A stretch of DNA of 64,000 bases from Varanus komodoensis (lineage: Eukaryota > Chordata > Lepidosauria > Squamata > Varanidae). How positions within the stretch are numbered: position 1 is the stretch's first letter; each line of letters opens with the position of its first letter. The notes under the pieces were generated by a model, which worked only from the letters and a program-made list of their open reading frames with translations, was not told the DNA's origin and did no database searches. Made by a program: the position numbers and the translations under genes. The stretch lies in the NCBI RefSeq assembly GCF_004798865.1, contig NW_025336416.1, positions 2,527,172-2,591,171 of the forward strand, read 5' to 3'. Below are positions 43,380 to 54,869 of this stretch, one piece after another.

Positions 43380-46285
43380 TACCTTTTTTTCTTTTTTTTA
43401 ATCCTCCCCCATCTGGTTTGTCTAATATGTAATGAAAAGCTCTGGAGATCTGGCAAGCTTTAGCCACAATTTGATGCATAGTTGGTCAATCCTAATGAAA
43501 TATTGCTTGACCAGGGATCGGAGATGTTGTTGTCGTTGTCGTTGTTGTTGTTTTATAGACTTGTATGACTTGCTTTGTTTGCAGTGTTCTTCCAAAGGGG
43601 ACCCCTGATAAAAGATTGGCACACTCCATCCAAGAGTAAAGGGAAGGTTAAAAAAAAATCAAAATGCCTGCTTTAGTCATAGACAGATTTATGCAGATAT
43701 ATTCAAGTATAAATCATGGAACAGTCATTTGACTAATTGGCAAGGATTTCTTTAAAATGGGTGACATGGAGAAGTATCCTGCATTAATGGAACAGAATGA
43801 GTGTCACAGTGTTCCCACCTCCGTAAGATTTAGTTTTCCAGGGAGGTCGCACAGACCATCTTTCCTGTGTCCAGTGGGAATCACGTTGCTATATTCTAAT
43901 TGGGAGGAGTCTAGACATGATCACAGCCACACCTCTGTTATTGCAGCTCAGGGTTGCTGAAATAGCCCAGGTCCCTTCAAGGGAGAAGACTAAACAGTGC
44001 AAATGACACCAAAACCCTACTTAGGGCTCAGACAGATTCTGCTGCTTGTTGGAGTCACATACAGGTAAGCTTGGCTGGCTTCCAGCCATAGTTCCTGGAA
44101 CTCTCTCTGTCTGTATTCCCATTTCTCCCTCTTTGGCAAGCCTGACTTCTGCTTGGTTAGAATCCAACTGAACCCCAAGTGAACCAGATCCTTGGTGGAT
44201 ACCTCTCAGTCCAGTCCTCACAATGCCCACCCAAGCTAGGCTCTTGTTGTGCAGAAGACAGTGAATAAATAAAATGGACTATTGCAACTTGTAAGTGCCT
44301 TCAGAACCTGGAACACCTTTGCAGACACGTGCAGGGAGCACCTGAGGAGCAACGAAGCAGTGCAGCTGGAGGCCCTGGAGACCAGCAGAAAAGGCTTCCT
44401 GACACTGCTGCTCTTTGCCACAGCAACACAAGGAGTCTCTCGTGCTCCAGCTGGTCCTGCCCTGCTCCAGCCAACTCATGCTGGCACCACCCTTATGTGG
44501 CCGTCTTCCTGGCATCAGACCTCTGGACTGCTCTCACCCTCCCACCCCCATACAAGATGGGATGGCCTGCTGCCTTGACCCTGGACCGTTGAGCATGCCA
44601 CATGCCTCTACCCCTACCAAGCAGCAAGACGTTGCTTCGCATCAGCACCCTGGTCCCGATGCTCTACCTGTCGCAGCTGCTACCCATGTCCCGGCCCTGA
44701 CATAAAGCGATTAAGGGTTGGATGCAGACTAAGGCATAGTTAGCACATACCCGTTCCCATCAATCGGGATTTAAGCGCCATTTCACGGGGGCTTCTGCAA
44801 GCATGGCAGTCGCTGCCTCCGAACTGTTGGCTATCATTCCTGCTGCTTTGGGAATGCCTCTACAGTAAGGGTCAGTGGCCAAGAGCCCATGAGGGCTCCC
44901 ACAGGTGCCCACCAGACTCCTGTTGTCCCACACCACTGAGACCCACCGTTGCGTCTGTCTCCCAACTCACTCAGCAACAAGGAGCTGATGGATCTAAAGG
45001 CTTTCTCCCCAGTCCCCCAACTTCCTGCTCCCTTGCTGCCGAAGTGAGTGCAGCAGAGGCAGAATTGTCAGTGTGGAAAAGGTTGGTGGAACGACAGGGG
45101 AGAGAAAGGAGGTGGCAGGAGATGGGAACTTCCGAGCAGAGGAGCAGGAGCAGGAGGAGGAGAATGCAAGAAAAGAGGAAGTCCAAAACTAAGTGCACAC
45201 AAGCCCCAATGTCCTTGGGACAAATGTGCACTAAGCCCTGGGGAAAAATAGCACGTCCCCCGGCCCCGAAAGAGTTGTCAACTACTGCCCTAGAGAGTAT
45301 GGGAGCAGCATGCATGGGGATCTGCGGAATCTGGAAGATTAGAAAGGAGCCAGAGATCAACTGAATCCCTAGCAGGGATTCCTAAGGGAAGGAATCTCAA
45401 TGCACTGGTGCAAAACGGCAGCCAGGAAAAGAGGCCCCCTTCACTTCGCTTCATGCAGGGTGCTGTTATAGGAGAGCTTGCACTGGAACAACTGCAGCTG
45501 AAGATGAGGTTGGGTTGTAGGATTTGTCTGGGTTTGGTTTGGTTTATCCATCCATCTATATGCACAATGTTTTCCATGTGCAAACTTTGGGATGCCAGAA
45601 GCAATGTTCCCCAAAGTGCACATATCCTTCTGTATGCTTCCATCTTACAGCAGATGAAGGGAATCTGCAAACTGTATACCAACCAAATGTGTTCAGGATA
45701 TAAGTTGGAATATACATAAATATGTATGTGCACTAATGCACATGCACACACGTTATGTATAATAGAATGGGAGCATTTCCCAGTCGATAATTTGGCTGGT
45801 CAAAATCATGGACCCAGACACAGGGGTGAAGAGGGAGATGAGAGTCGAGCACAGCAGCACCAAGTAGGGGCTGAGTCCATCAAGATCACACGAGTGCCTG
45901 CTCGGATGCATCCAACATCAAAAGGTAACCATAAGGAAATTCTACAAAGCGGGCAATCCGAGTCAGATAAGCTACATGGGAAACATGCAGATCTGCTTTA
46001 AGCCAGCAAATTACAAATGCATAAAAATGCAAGACTGTGAAGAGACAGACGGAGCCATTTCCATAAGATAGCAGCAACGAATGCCTACCTCCTACCATGA
46101 AAAGGCAATAAAAATGTTAGGACTGAGACAGAGAGAGAGAGAAGAGAGAAGAGACGAGCGTATCGTCTGTGCTTTCTCTCTGGGCACTATAAAGCAACCA
46201 TTTTGCAAGAAGCCGAGCTAAGCACAGTATTCCAACTGGGGTGCCACCAGGGCATTGCTTCAAATCATCACCATCATTATCATCT
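43380..46285. other. unique sequence, no gene recognised
   Basis: Contains a GTT/GTC-rich run at 43525-43553 and a GA-rich run near 46125-46155. Frames of up to 153 codons show no domain. No exon or RNA gene seen. Confidence 0.4.
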
Positions 46286-46287
46286 TC

Positions 46288-46420
46288 ATTCAGCATCACA
46301 GAAACATGGAAACAGAGCGAGTCAGAAGGGACCTCCCGGGCCATCTAGTCTGACCCCGGCTCCAGCTGACTCTGCTCACGACATGCCCACCATGTGCATG
46401 TCCAGCCTGTCTATCTTCAT
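46288..46420 (-). mobile_element. CR1 LINE 3' UTR fragment
   Basis: CACAGAAACATGGAAACAGA, GCGAGTCAGAAGGGACCTCC, GGGCCATCTAGTCTGACC, CTGCTCACGACATGCCCACC and ATGTGCATGTCCAGCCTGTC. About 90% like the start of the 22143 copy, so the same subfamily, but it stops after 130 bp. Confidence 0.88.
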
Positions 46421-46454
46421 CATCTCTACACTACACCACACTCTGCTGTGATAC

Positions 46455-46545
46455 TTTTATTTTTATTTTTTCTTATTTTATATTGTGAACCATCCCAAGA
46501 CGTCAGTGATGGGGCGGTATACAAAAGTTTTAAATAAATAAACAA
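46455..46545 (+). mobile_element. L2-like LINE, last ~90 bp
   Basis: TTTTATATTGTGAACCATCC, CAAGACGTCAGTGATGGGGC, GGTATACAAAAGTTTTAAAT and an AAAT tail. The terminal hairpin is present but decayed. It is the shortest L2 copy of four. Confidence 0.75.
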
Positions 46546-46940
46546 GTACACTGCCTGATAAGCAGACTTCATAAAATAAAATATAAAATACTGGCAATAG
46601 AAACATCATAAAAACCACAGTACAAAAGTTAAAAGCCAAACAGAGAGCTGAATTTAAGCAGCTACCACAGCTTATGCCAACTGGCTCACAAGACTTGCTA
46701 AACTGCTGACATATAATATTAAAGCTTATTAGATGCCCTGTCATTGAGGACAGTCTTAACCTGCCGTCATTGGAGTGGTCCCCAGGCAGGCCTCAGTGGG
46801 GAGCTGGGGGCCACCAATGAGAAGGCCTTCTCCTTGTTCCCAGAAACTGGTAGATTCTGCCTGGCAGAGCCACGTAGGCATTATGTTTCAGAAGATTGTA
46901 CACCACTGAAGCCAGTGATGAGATCCAGGAATGCTGACCC
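46546..46940. repeat. unclassified interspersed repeat after L2 tail
   Basis: Begins with A-rich sequence (AAAATATAAAATACTGG, CATAAAAACCACAG) and later has ATGAGAAGGCCTTCTCCTTG, TTCCCAGAAACTG and CACGTAGGCATTATGTTTCA. These words look like a degraded squamate repeat, perhaps a compound L2 end, but I cannot name it. Confidence 0.35.
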
Positions 46941-47044
46941 TTGACCTGGGCTGTTTCACATGGGAACACAAGACTCTGCCGGCATAAACTTCCCTGTCTT
47001 AAAAGAAGTAGATGGATCTGTACCATTTTTTATTCCATGTGTGT

Positions 47045-47155
47045 AGGCAGATGAGCGGTTTCCTTTCCCTCTTACAGCAGTCCTGTGAGGGTGATTATTA
47101 GTCAGCCAATAAGCTCCATGGGATTTGAATCTAGGACTCTCCAGTCTATGTCCAA
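47045..47155 (-). mobile_element. MIR-like SINE fragment, reverse orientation
   Basis: TCTTACAGCAGTCCTGTGAG, AGTCAGCCAATAAGCTCCAT and GGGATTTGAATCTAGGACTC. The tRNA-like head beyond the B box is lost. Confidence 0.6.
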
Positions 47156-48648
47156 AGTTTGGACCGGGGTTGGACTGAAGTGCCCCATCTCGTTGGGGCA
47201 CCCCCTTTACAGGAGGCAAAAGGCAGGATTTGGAGGATTTGAGGGGACAGATCACTTGACCTTCTACTTATAACCTTCCAGTAGAGCCTTCCTGAGCCCT
47301 ATTTGGTGCATAATTCAGCCTATAATTAGAACCCAGAAGGGGGGGTTTCAAATTGCGTCCGTGACCAACCTCCAAGCATTGATTGGGTGTTTCAGTTTAG
47401 GCTGGATTCAGAACAGATCATTCCTGGGAGCTGGGGACAAGAACAGAACACACGATCCCACCTCTACATTGATTTTACACCACACTGTTGCCTGAAAGGG
47501 GTTCTTGTATTGTTTTCCGCTAGCAAGCACACCATCTTCCTCACTGCAGAGGGCCTTTTCCAACTGCAAGTGACATCTTTCCAAGGACGGCCTCAAACAA
47601 ATGTACTCCATTTTGGAGCTTTCTCCCTTCCCTGCCTGTAGAATATGCAACTAACTCTTTCCAGTTACAAGAACTGAAAAACAGGAAGGGGTGGGTGGAT
47701 GGGAAACTGAGCCTTCAAGTGAGAAGGAAATTAGGACACCGAAATGGGGAATTGGGAAAGAAGCTGCAACTGGCAAGAAACTTAGAAGCTGGAAACACTT
47801 TTTGAATTTACAAAAAATAGCTATTTTGGGTTGTTGTTTTTCAGCATATTTATATAAAGATGACAACATTCACCTGTCGGAGAAGAAACCCCATGGAATC
47901 CCCAACAGGCAATACCAGGATGAGACAACTATTTGTCCTCCTTAAGGAGAAGTCAGTCAACAGACACACACAGACACAAATAACCTTTGTTTACTGACAG
48001 ATGGGACTTGGGCCACAAGGCTCTCAGACAGGTAACTTGGCCTATCAAAAGGAATTAAGAATGTGAAAAAGAAACCAGTGTGGTGCCAGCATTAAATATG
48101 GATCAAAATGAACCAAAACAACACAAAGCTCTGTGCAGACAGATGGGCTACCCAACAGAGATGCTGAGCTCCCAGCAAGAGATGTCACAGAACTAAAACA
48201 TTTGGGTATAGGAAAAGCTCCCGGTCGCTAAGTTGTCTCTTCTGTTCCTCCAGCCTGGGAGTGAGGGGAATTGTGCCATGCTCAGAAAGTTACGAGCACA
48301 CAGCTGCGTGCACATGAGACCTTTTTTCAGGTGTTGCACGTCCTTATTGGTGCATCCAATCCAGTGCACACTCACCAAACTAGGAATGCGGGAATTGGAA
48401 AAATCAGAGCATATTTGGCTTCTCCAAATTACAGGTCAAATATCATTACCTCTTGAGAGCATATTAGATTGCAAGCTTTTGAGGATTTGTTTTGTTTTGT
48501 TCTTTTCTCTTTGCATGAAAATATTCACCTATTTTCCTGGGCATTTTTCTAAATATACATATCAGTTGTACATATTTTTCAAATGTATGCATTTTTCTCC
48601 CACTGGTTAATCCATCTTTGTACATCTTTGTTTTCTAAATGCCAGCAT

Positions 48649-48672
48649 TTTATTTATTTATTTATTTATTTG
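48649..48672. repeat. (TTTA)n microsatellite
   Basis: Six perfect TTTA units. Confidence 0.9.
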
Positions 48673-49179
48673 CTGGTCTTTCTCTACAAATTGAATCACA
48701 GTCTTGGAAATGCATGGATTCTGCATTCCCAGGAGATATGACATGGGTAAATTCTAGCCCAGAAGCAACTGAAATGAATTCCTCATGTCTCTGTACATGT
48801 GAGAAATTCTCAGATGCTCTGAGTGCCATCCGCTTGCTTGGCCCATGCATTCAGTTGCTGGGAGGTGGCAGCAAAATTGTGGGCCCAGGTATTGATTTGG
48901 TGCCCCCAAAACTAAGCTTTAGAGCAGGAGAGCTGCTCCTGTCTTGTCCTTTCTCTCTGGCAGCAAGACGTCTTGAGCCATCCCTGTGTGATAATAAGGT
49001 GCTTTGGATAGCGAAAGAAAAGTTGATGTTCAGTAGAAAGGAAATAGAATTTTCCTGCCCCGGGTCACGTTTAGCAGATGCAAGGAGAATGCAAACCAGT
49101 GCAGCATTTTCTAGAAGGTACCAGAAAAGATTCAGGCCAGGACACACTCCTCATGCACAGAATAACTTTCTCTTGTGCA

Positions 49180-49290
49180 CCAAAGACTGGCATTTTGAAG
49201 TACAGTTCCCATCATTCCAGACCACATGTCATTTTGTCTGCACCTGATGGGAGTTATGCTCCAACGCACTGGAAGGGCATCAGTTTGAGA
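49180..49290. repeat. palindromic MITE-like repeat (family A)
   Basis: AAGTACAGTTCCCATCATTC on one side and ACCTGATGGGAGTTATGCTC with CACTGGAAGGGCATCAGTTT on the other give the mirrored family A layout. Diverged. Confidence 0.6.
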
Positions 49291-50434
49291 ACGCTCCCCT
49301 TGATGCTTGTTTCGAACTCAGCATTGCCCAGATGGAAGAAAAGCTACCTGGAAATCAAAAATCACTACCAAAATTATGTTCCAACCTCTCCTTCCCCAAA
49401 CCCATTTGTGTGGATCTGTTTAATGGGCTCTCCAACTTTTCTCCTGATGAGATATCGCGTATAATAAAAAAAATACGTATGTAGAAATCTTCTCTTCAAA
49501 TGCTCCTGCCCTCCAGAAAATTACAATCCTCAAAGCAATTTAGAGTTCTTTCCTCTTTTTTTTTTATTATTATACAAGTTCGTTCACAGTCCTCTCTATG
49601 AAGCCTCAAAACCGCTGTAAATCCTGACTGTATATTAAAAATGCTCATCTAGGCCAGAAATGTAAACCAAAGTTAAAAGCAAAATGCTCTTTTCCCTGAG
49701 CTCTGCCCAGCAACTCTTTAAACTATTAGACCATTTTACTGACAATCTTTTTTCCTTCCTGACTTTTACAGGCAACCTGTTTTGATGTGTGTCCCCCTCT
49801 CTGCCTTTTTTGAAGCTATCAAATCCATTTAATGACAGCTAGCAACCTAGCAAAGACAGGATGATAGGCTCTGATGTGACCACTGCTCCACTTCAGCAAA
49901 ATTCTGGTTTTGAAAGGCTTGCTATTGGATCAGGTTGGTAAACTTCCAGTCATTCCTTGAATTTGGGCTGGATTTGGGGTTGGGCTCACTTTGAGCATTT
50001 CCACTGAACCTTCTAGATCCCTTCTTAAATGACCCTCCTGCTGCAGTTATTATTGCTGACAGAAAATTGAGGCACCAAAGGGCAAACATCACATGTCGCT
50101 TGACCCTGGAGCCTCAAGAAGCAGCGTTTTTCGGAATGGGTCTCCTTTGTGGGATTCCATCTACAGGGAAAATAATCGGACTTGCTCTTTCTTAGCTGTT
50201 AGGGAACTGACTAAGAGCTGGCAATCACAAAAGGAATTTGGAGCGGCAGTTGAACATTAGTTGTACCCACAGGCTTTAGCTGTGGTTTTAATTGTTTCAT
50301 CTGTTATTTCTTTAAGATTGTTCTTTGGGTTTTTTTTTTCTGTTTTGAATGGATCTGGGATTCTATTACACCTGTTGCCTAGGGCATCACGTTAAGGTAA
50401 ATATTTAGATATTAACATAAATATTCCTTTTATT

Positions 50435-50660
50435 TTGAGTTATTATATTTCTAATCTAGCTTTTTCCTCTTGTGAGGAATGCAAAGTGGCTTATAGTCCA
50501 TCTCTGCATTTGATCCTCGCAACAGCAACCCTGTGAGGTAGGTTCCTCTGAGGGTCTATGATTCACCCAAAGTCACGCAGTGGGTTTTATGGTAGGGTGA
50601 GGACTAGAAGCCAGATCTCCTGAGTCCCATTCAAGAACGCTAACCACTAGGCAATTCTAT
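50435..50660 (-). mobile_element. MIR-like SINE, reverse orientation
   Basis: TTATTATATTTCTAATCTAG tail, AAAGTGGCTTATAGTCC, CGCAACAGCAACCCTGTGAG, CCCAAAGTCACGCAGTGGGT, and head GAACGCTAACCACTAGGCAA. Near full length. Confidence 0.85.
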
Positions 50661-50711
50661 TATCCCAGTCTACTAGTTATGCACAGGCCAGCTGGGGTCA
50701 CATGGTACACT

Positions 50712-50790
50712 TCGGGTTGTATCCGGCATCAGTCTGAACTAGAGTATGCCCATTGGTCTGAATGGAACATTAGCTTGACGAGCATCACAA
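50712..50790. repeat. decayed MITE-like repeat (family B)
   Basis: GTTGTATCCGGCATCAGTC, AGAGTATGCCCATTGGTCTG and AATGGAACATTAGCTTGACG keep the CCATTGnnnTnAATGG core. Confidence 0.4.
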
Positions 50791-50967
50791 ATAAGCCATT
50801 GTATATAACCAGCTAGCAGAAGGCTTCTGTGCATGGCTATTGGAGGTTTTCAAACCTTCTTTCTTCAAACCAGAGAAGGTCCCACCACCTTCTGAGGACA
50901 TTCGTGCCACCATCAAAGTTAGAAAGTTCTTCATCATGCTTCATCAGAAAGGTCGGCAGAGAGAAGT

Positions 50968-51172
50968 TTTCAGTATAGTGGCGTGATGGAGAGAGCCAGG
51001 TTCAAATCCCATCAGCCATGAAGCTCATTCTCTATCCCTCAGTCTAACCATACCTCACAGGGTTGTTGGGAGGATAAAAGGGAAAGAAGAACCATGAATG
51101 CTACCTCAGATCTGCTTGGCAGAAAGGCAGGGTACAAATATAATAAAAAATAACATGTAATAAATAAATGAT
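50968..51172 (+). mobile_element. MIR-like SINE, 5' damaged
   Basis: CAGTATAGTGGCGTGATGGA, GGTTCAAATCCCATCAGCCA (B box-like), AACCATACCTCACAGGGTTG, TTGGGAGGATAAAAGGGAAA and GCAGGGTACAAATATAATAA. The first ~20 bp of the tRNA-like head are altered. Inverted relative to the copy 300 bp to the left. Confidence 0.82.
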
Positions 51173-51179
51173 ATTGATA

Positions 51180-52790
51180 AATATGCTATGGAGAAAGTGC
51201 TGGCAGAAGTTTGGGTGCTTAAAAGGAGCAAAGAGCAATTCTTGTTTTTCTCAGTGGATTCACATGAACTTATCCATTGACGCCATCAGAAGAGTTTCAT
51301 GGAAGGAACTGAAGCCAGGTTTTCTTCGAGAAAAATTTCTATGTGGGGGAAAACACTTCTTAAAAAGCAGTTGGGAAGACTGTCATTCAAAACAGGAAGA
51401 GAATGTGGATGGCTGGGGTGTTGCGGGGAGCAGGATAAGCTTCCATCAGGATCCCTTTGAAATAATATCAACAATCTGGTGATGAGGAGGCGGAGTGGGG
51501 GAGCCAGCAGATGCACCGTGAAAGCATCATCAGAGGAGGAGAGGGTGGGGAAGTATCAGCTCGCTGGGTACGTTTTGGCCAACAGAGATGATGATTCCAA
51601 ATGAATTCACAGCAGACAGACGGGAAAGAACGGGGTGGCATGCATCCACATGAAGGGCTGGGGGAGGTAAAGAGTATTTTTTCAGGAGGTGGGAGAAGGA
51701 GGCAGGAGGCTGAAGGCAGACAAGAGCAGCAGCCCAGCCTAGAAGCACAGGGCAGGCACTTTCTTGGAAAACTCTCCCTGGGAAGCAAGAGAAGGTGGAC
51801 CTTTAGAGCAGAAGTGGAGCAGAAGAAAGGATGCCATGGGTTTCCTCCTTGCTGCCCAGCGGAGATGGAAGTTAAGGTTCTCAAGAGGGTGGGTGACCTT
51901 CCCTCTGGAGATGGAGGCTGCAGTCATCTCTTCACTTACTGTGCAATAAATCCCATCAAATGCAGTGGCTTCTTCCTGGGGAGACATATAAGGAATTGCA
52001 CCTGCAGGATTAACCTGGGAGAGCTGTGCAGGGTTTCTTTTGAGCACTGATATCATTCTAGACTCTTGAATCTAGAACTGGAACATTAGGGTCTAAACTG
52101 GCCCACTTGGGGCTCCAAGCCCCTCCGGGTGACCCCATGTCCTTCCCCACACTGCCAGGTGGTGTCTTCTTCAGCCCCAAGCATCTGTCAGTCATTTCAT
52201 GGTTTCCTGGCCTTTATGGGATTCCTTTAGAGGGCTGAAGTGCCTCTCCTGAAGCTCATTTCCAAGCTTTAGGTTACAATCAGCTGGTACTGGGGGTGTT
52301 TTGTTCCCAGTGCTCCTTTGCCTGCCTTCTTTGGCTCTGGCCCTGCCTACCGCAGCAGCATGGCCCCCTGAGAACTCCTCCAAGATGGGATGCAGCCCTC
52401 GGCCCAAAACAGGCTCAGCACCTCTGATTTGGAAAAGTCACTCAAACCACCTCCCAGGCAGGGTCCAATCTGTGGTGCAGAGCCTTCCATGACTTCCTAT
52501 CAGTCCTTGGAAGGAAGTGATTCTGGGGTGGAGAAATGGGTCTTCAAGGGCCGTTGGGCAAGACCTCCTCAACAAGCGCCTTCGCTCAGTAGGTCTACCT
52601 TCTTGCAGCCACCATCACCAGCTGTTCTTTCACAGAAGATACTCTTGGCATGATGCCATGAAGGCATCAGTTGCCAGGTTAGACCAATTCAGGAAGGGTT
52701 ACAGCCAATGAACAAGATACTTTGCCAATGCTGTCCTTGTCACTGCAGCATCCTGAAGATCCAAGGAGAGGTTGGGTGCAGCCTTACACA
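51180..52790. other. mostly unique sequence, no gene recognised
   Basis: Purine-rich DNA at 51480-51900 gives overlapping chance frames. One decayed family B MITE lies at 51945-52020. No exon seen. Confidence 0.4.
51945..52020. repeat. decayed MITE-like repeat (family B)
   Basis: CAATAAATCCCATCAAATGC, AGTGGCTTCTTCCTGGGGAG and ACATATAAGGAATTGCACC follow the family B order (AAGTCCCAT...AATGGGGCTTACTTCTG...AGGATTGCAC). Confidence 0.5.
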
Positions 52791-52794
52791 ATAA

Positions 52795-52905
52795 ACCATG
52801 GTGATCTTTCAGCATGGTTGGTTCGTCGTGTTGCCTGAACCCAGTCATGGTATTTCACCATTGTACGTTTGGTCTTGAGAAACAATGGTTTGTTCTATCA
52901 ATCTG
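52795..52905. repeat. MITE-like repeat (family C)
   Basis: AAACCATGGTGATCTTTCAG, GCCTGAACCCAGTCATGG, TATTTCACCATTGTACG and GAAACAATGGTTTGTTCTAT. It is the reverse-complement layout of 13284-13440. Confidence 0.6.
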
Positions 52906-52909
52906 CACA

Positions 52910-53755
52910 TTTCAAGTTAGTCAAGGAAAAGCCTCCTATTGCAACACCACGCTCCCCCCATCTCGGTTCACTTAGCCCCCAACAAAATGTCTTAACTCAG
53001 AAGGCAAACAGAGAGGCACAGAAAGGCAGGCATGACTTACCCAAGACTTTCAGGTGAGCTACACTTTTAAATAAGTCATCAAAGACATTTGAATTTGAAA
53101 GTAACTCGTCTGCTTTCACTTGGGAATTCCCGAAGGACTTTTGATTCATATTGGTTAAGAGACATTGATAAGAGCAGTCTGCCATTCTCTCTGCTTAGGA
53201 AAAAGAAAATTGAGCTGCAGTTCATTTTTTTTTTAAATCATTTTTTTACTACATTAGATGCATGGGAATCTAATGACAATTAATACCATTATCACCAAAA
53301 GGCACACGTGTCTGAGCAGTTTGCATTTTAATTAAAGAAAATAACAATGAAACAAGTCATTTAGCTTCATTTAAACCCACATGCGGAACAGCAGCAACCC
53401 AACGATTCCCAATCGGAAAAGAAGTAATAAAGGAACAGAACCGTTCCTAGCCCACTCACACCCCAGACATCAAATATTAAAAGCTGTGATACACAGAAGA
53501 GGAAGAAAGTGATTTCTCCTGCATGGTGTGGCCTGGAAAGAAATATGCGCTCGGACCAAGACTGTATGAAGAAGGAACTTGCAGGAAGGAATGCTTTGCA
53601 ATGCATTGTGGGAAAGTTTGCTCTTCGGTTCCTACCTGAAGCTACACCATGAGGGCTCCTTCTTCCACACCTGTCCCTCCCAGATGTGGCCAATCTACAT
53701 CCCTGTTATGCTGTACCAAAAAAGGGCTGGAGTCAGTAGGGGAGGCAAGTCAGAG
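52910..53755. other. unique sequence, possible conserved block at 53060-53400
   Basis: Repeat-free, AT-rich 53060-53400 contains ATCTAATGACAATTAATACC, ATTATCACCAAAAGGC and TGCATTTTAATTAAAG, dense homeodomain-like words. No exon seen. Confidence 0.35.
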
Positions 53756-53756
53756 G

Positions 53757-53815
53757 TGTCCTTATCCATTGCAGCTTTTATTCTGAACTTTATCCATGGT
53801 GCTCTGGTGCGAGCA
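53757..53815 (+). repeat. local direct repeat, copy 1
   Basis: CCTTATCCATTGCAGCTTTT, ATTCTGAACTTTATCCATGG and TGCTCTGGTG. A second copy lies about 940 bp downstream in the same orientation with a 10 bp insertion. Confidence 0.75.
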
Positions 53816-53833
53816 CTGAAAGCTTACACTGAG

Positions 53834-54078
53834 AGCCAGTGTGGTGCAATAGTTGAAAGTGTGGACTGGGACTCCGGCGATCTGGGTTTGAGTCCCCGCT
53901 CAACCACGGAGACAACAGGGTGACTTTGGACCAGTCACCGACTCTCAGCCCAACCTACCTCACAGGGCTGTTGCTGTGAGGATTGGGAGCAGGAGCAGGA
54001 GAATGAGGTCAGCTGCTTTGCATTCTCTAAAAAGAGAAAAAGGTGGGGTGGAGAGCTAATAAATAAAATAAATAAGAA
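53834..54078 (+). mobile_element. MIR-like tRNA-headed SINE
   Basis: Near-complete: GAGAGCCAGTGTGGTGCAAT (box A-like), GATCTGGGTTTGAGTCCCC (box B-like), TGACTTTGGACCAGTCACCG, CCAACCTACCTCACAGGGCT, TTGCTGTGAGGATTGGGAGC and an AAAT-type tail. It sits between the two copies of the local direct repeat. Confidence 0.92.
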
Positions 54079-54574
54079 TCAGAGACCAGCTTGATTTTGA
54101 GGGTGATGTCCTGCACCTTGGACAGCTCCCACACAGCTCTGAATGTAAGCCACGAGGCATGAGGAGCCCGGCTGACACAGGAACCACCCTGGTCCTTAGG
54201 GCAGAAGCTCCATGGTCTCTCTTAGCAGAAGGGCAACAATTTTAGCATACCCACAGTATTGTTGGAGGAGCTGCTTCCTCATCAGACCATGAAATCCAGA
54301 GCCTAAAGATACCCAAGCGCCGGACTAGGCTGCTGCCTTGGCTCTGACTCAGATCCAGCTGCTAGCATTCACAAAATGCCCTGATCTTCCTTCTCCTGCA
54401 GTTCCCTGAAGGTGAGCCTCAACACCTTGCTGACTAATGGCTCCCGGCGGCAAGCAAAGGAGCCCTTAGTGGAGCCCACGGCCTGGGAGATGCTTCCTCC
54501 ACAAAAGCAGGACGTGGAGGTTCAGGTTGCATGGCATGGGTGGTAGCTAAGGTGCCCTGGTGGCATGTCCACCA
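54079..54574. other. unique sequence, nothing recognised
   Basis: About 500 bp with no exon or repeat I can name. Confidence 0.4.
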
Positions 54575-54612
54575 TTAAGCAGGCACACTTAATTAAGCAG
54601 GCACACTTAATT
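54575..54612. repeat. two tandem 18 bp units
   Basis: TAAGCAGGCACACTTAAT occurs twice head to tail with no mismatch. TTAATTAA palindromes lie at the joint. Confidence 0.9.
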
Positions 54613-54696
54613 AACCTCACCAGGCACGACTTGTCACTGTCCGCACCCAGCATGGGTGGGTAGGTGGCTTGAGTGGTTAACAAACATGCTGGTGGG

Positions 54697-54766
54697 GCTC
54701 CTTATCCATTGCTGCTTTCATTCTGAGCTTTGCAGGAGCTATCCATGGTGCTCCGTGGTGGCAGAC
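54697..54766 (+). repeat. local direct repeat, copy 2
   Basis: CCTTATCCATTGCTGCTTTC, ATTCTGAGCTTTGCAGGAGC and TATCCATGGTGCTCCGTGG. Similar over the whole length to 53757-53815. Confidence 0.75.
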
Positions 54767-54869
54767 TTGTTGTTTTGGGTGCAGATTAGCTTGAGGGTAG
54801 TCAGGAAAAGCCCCTTTTCAGCATGTGAGAGCTTTGCCAAGAAAGCTGTACTGGCTCACTAACGGGACA

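Larger units (their letters stand above)
47160..50430. other. mostly unique sequence, possible conserved block at 49640-49870
   Basis: Apart from a TTTA run and one family A MITE there are no repeats I can name. 49640-49870 is AT-rich and repeat-free, with AAATCCATTTAATGACAGCT and AGCAACCTAGCAAAGAC. A 202-codon frame at 48639-49247 starts in the TTTA repeat and has no domain. Confidence 0.35.

Noticed and set aside
48639-49247. 202-codon frame beginning with a hydrophobic stretch, as a secreted protein
   Set aside because: The hydrophobic start (YLFIYLFA) is the translated TTTA microsatellite. The end runs into a MITE.
52495-52720. L2-like fragment
   Set aside because: Some wording (GGGTCTTCAAGG, CAAGACCTCCTCAACAAG) is reminiscent, but the order does not follow the L2 element and no frame supports it.
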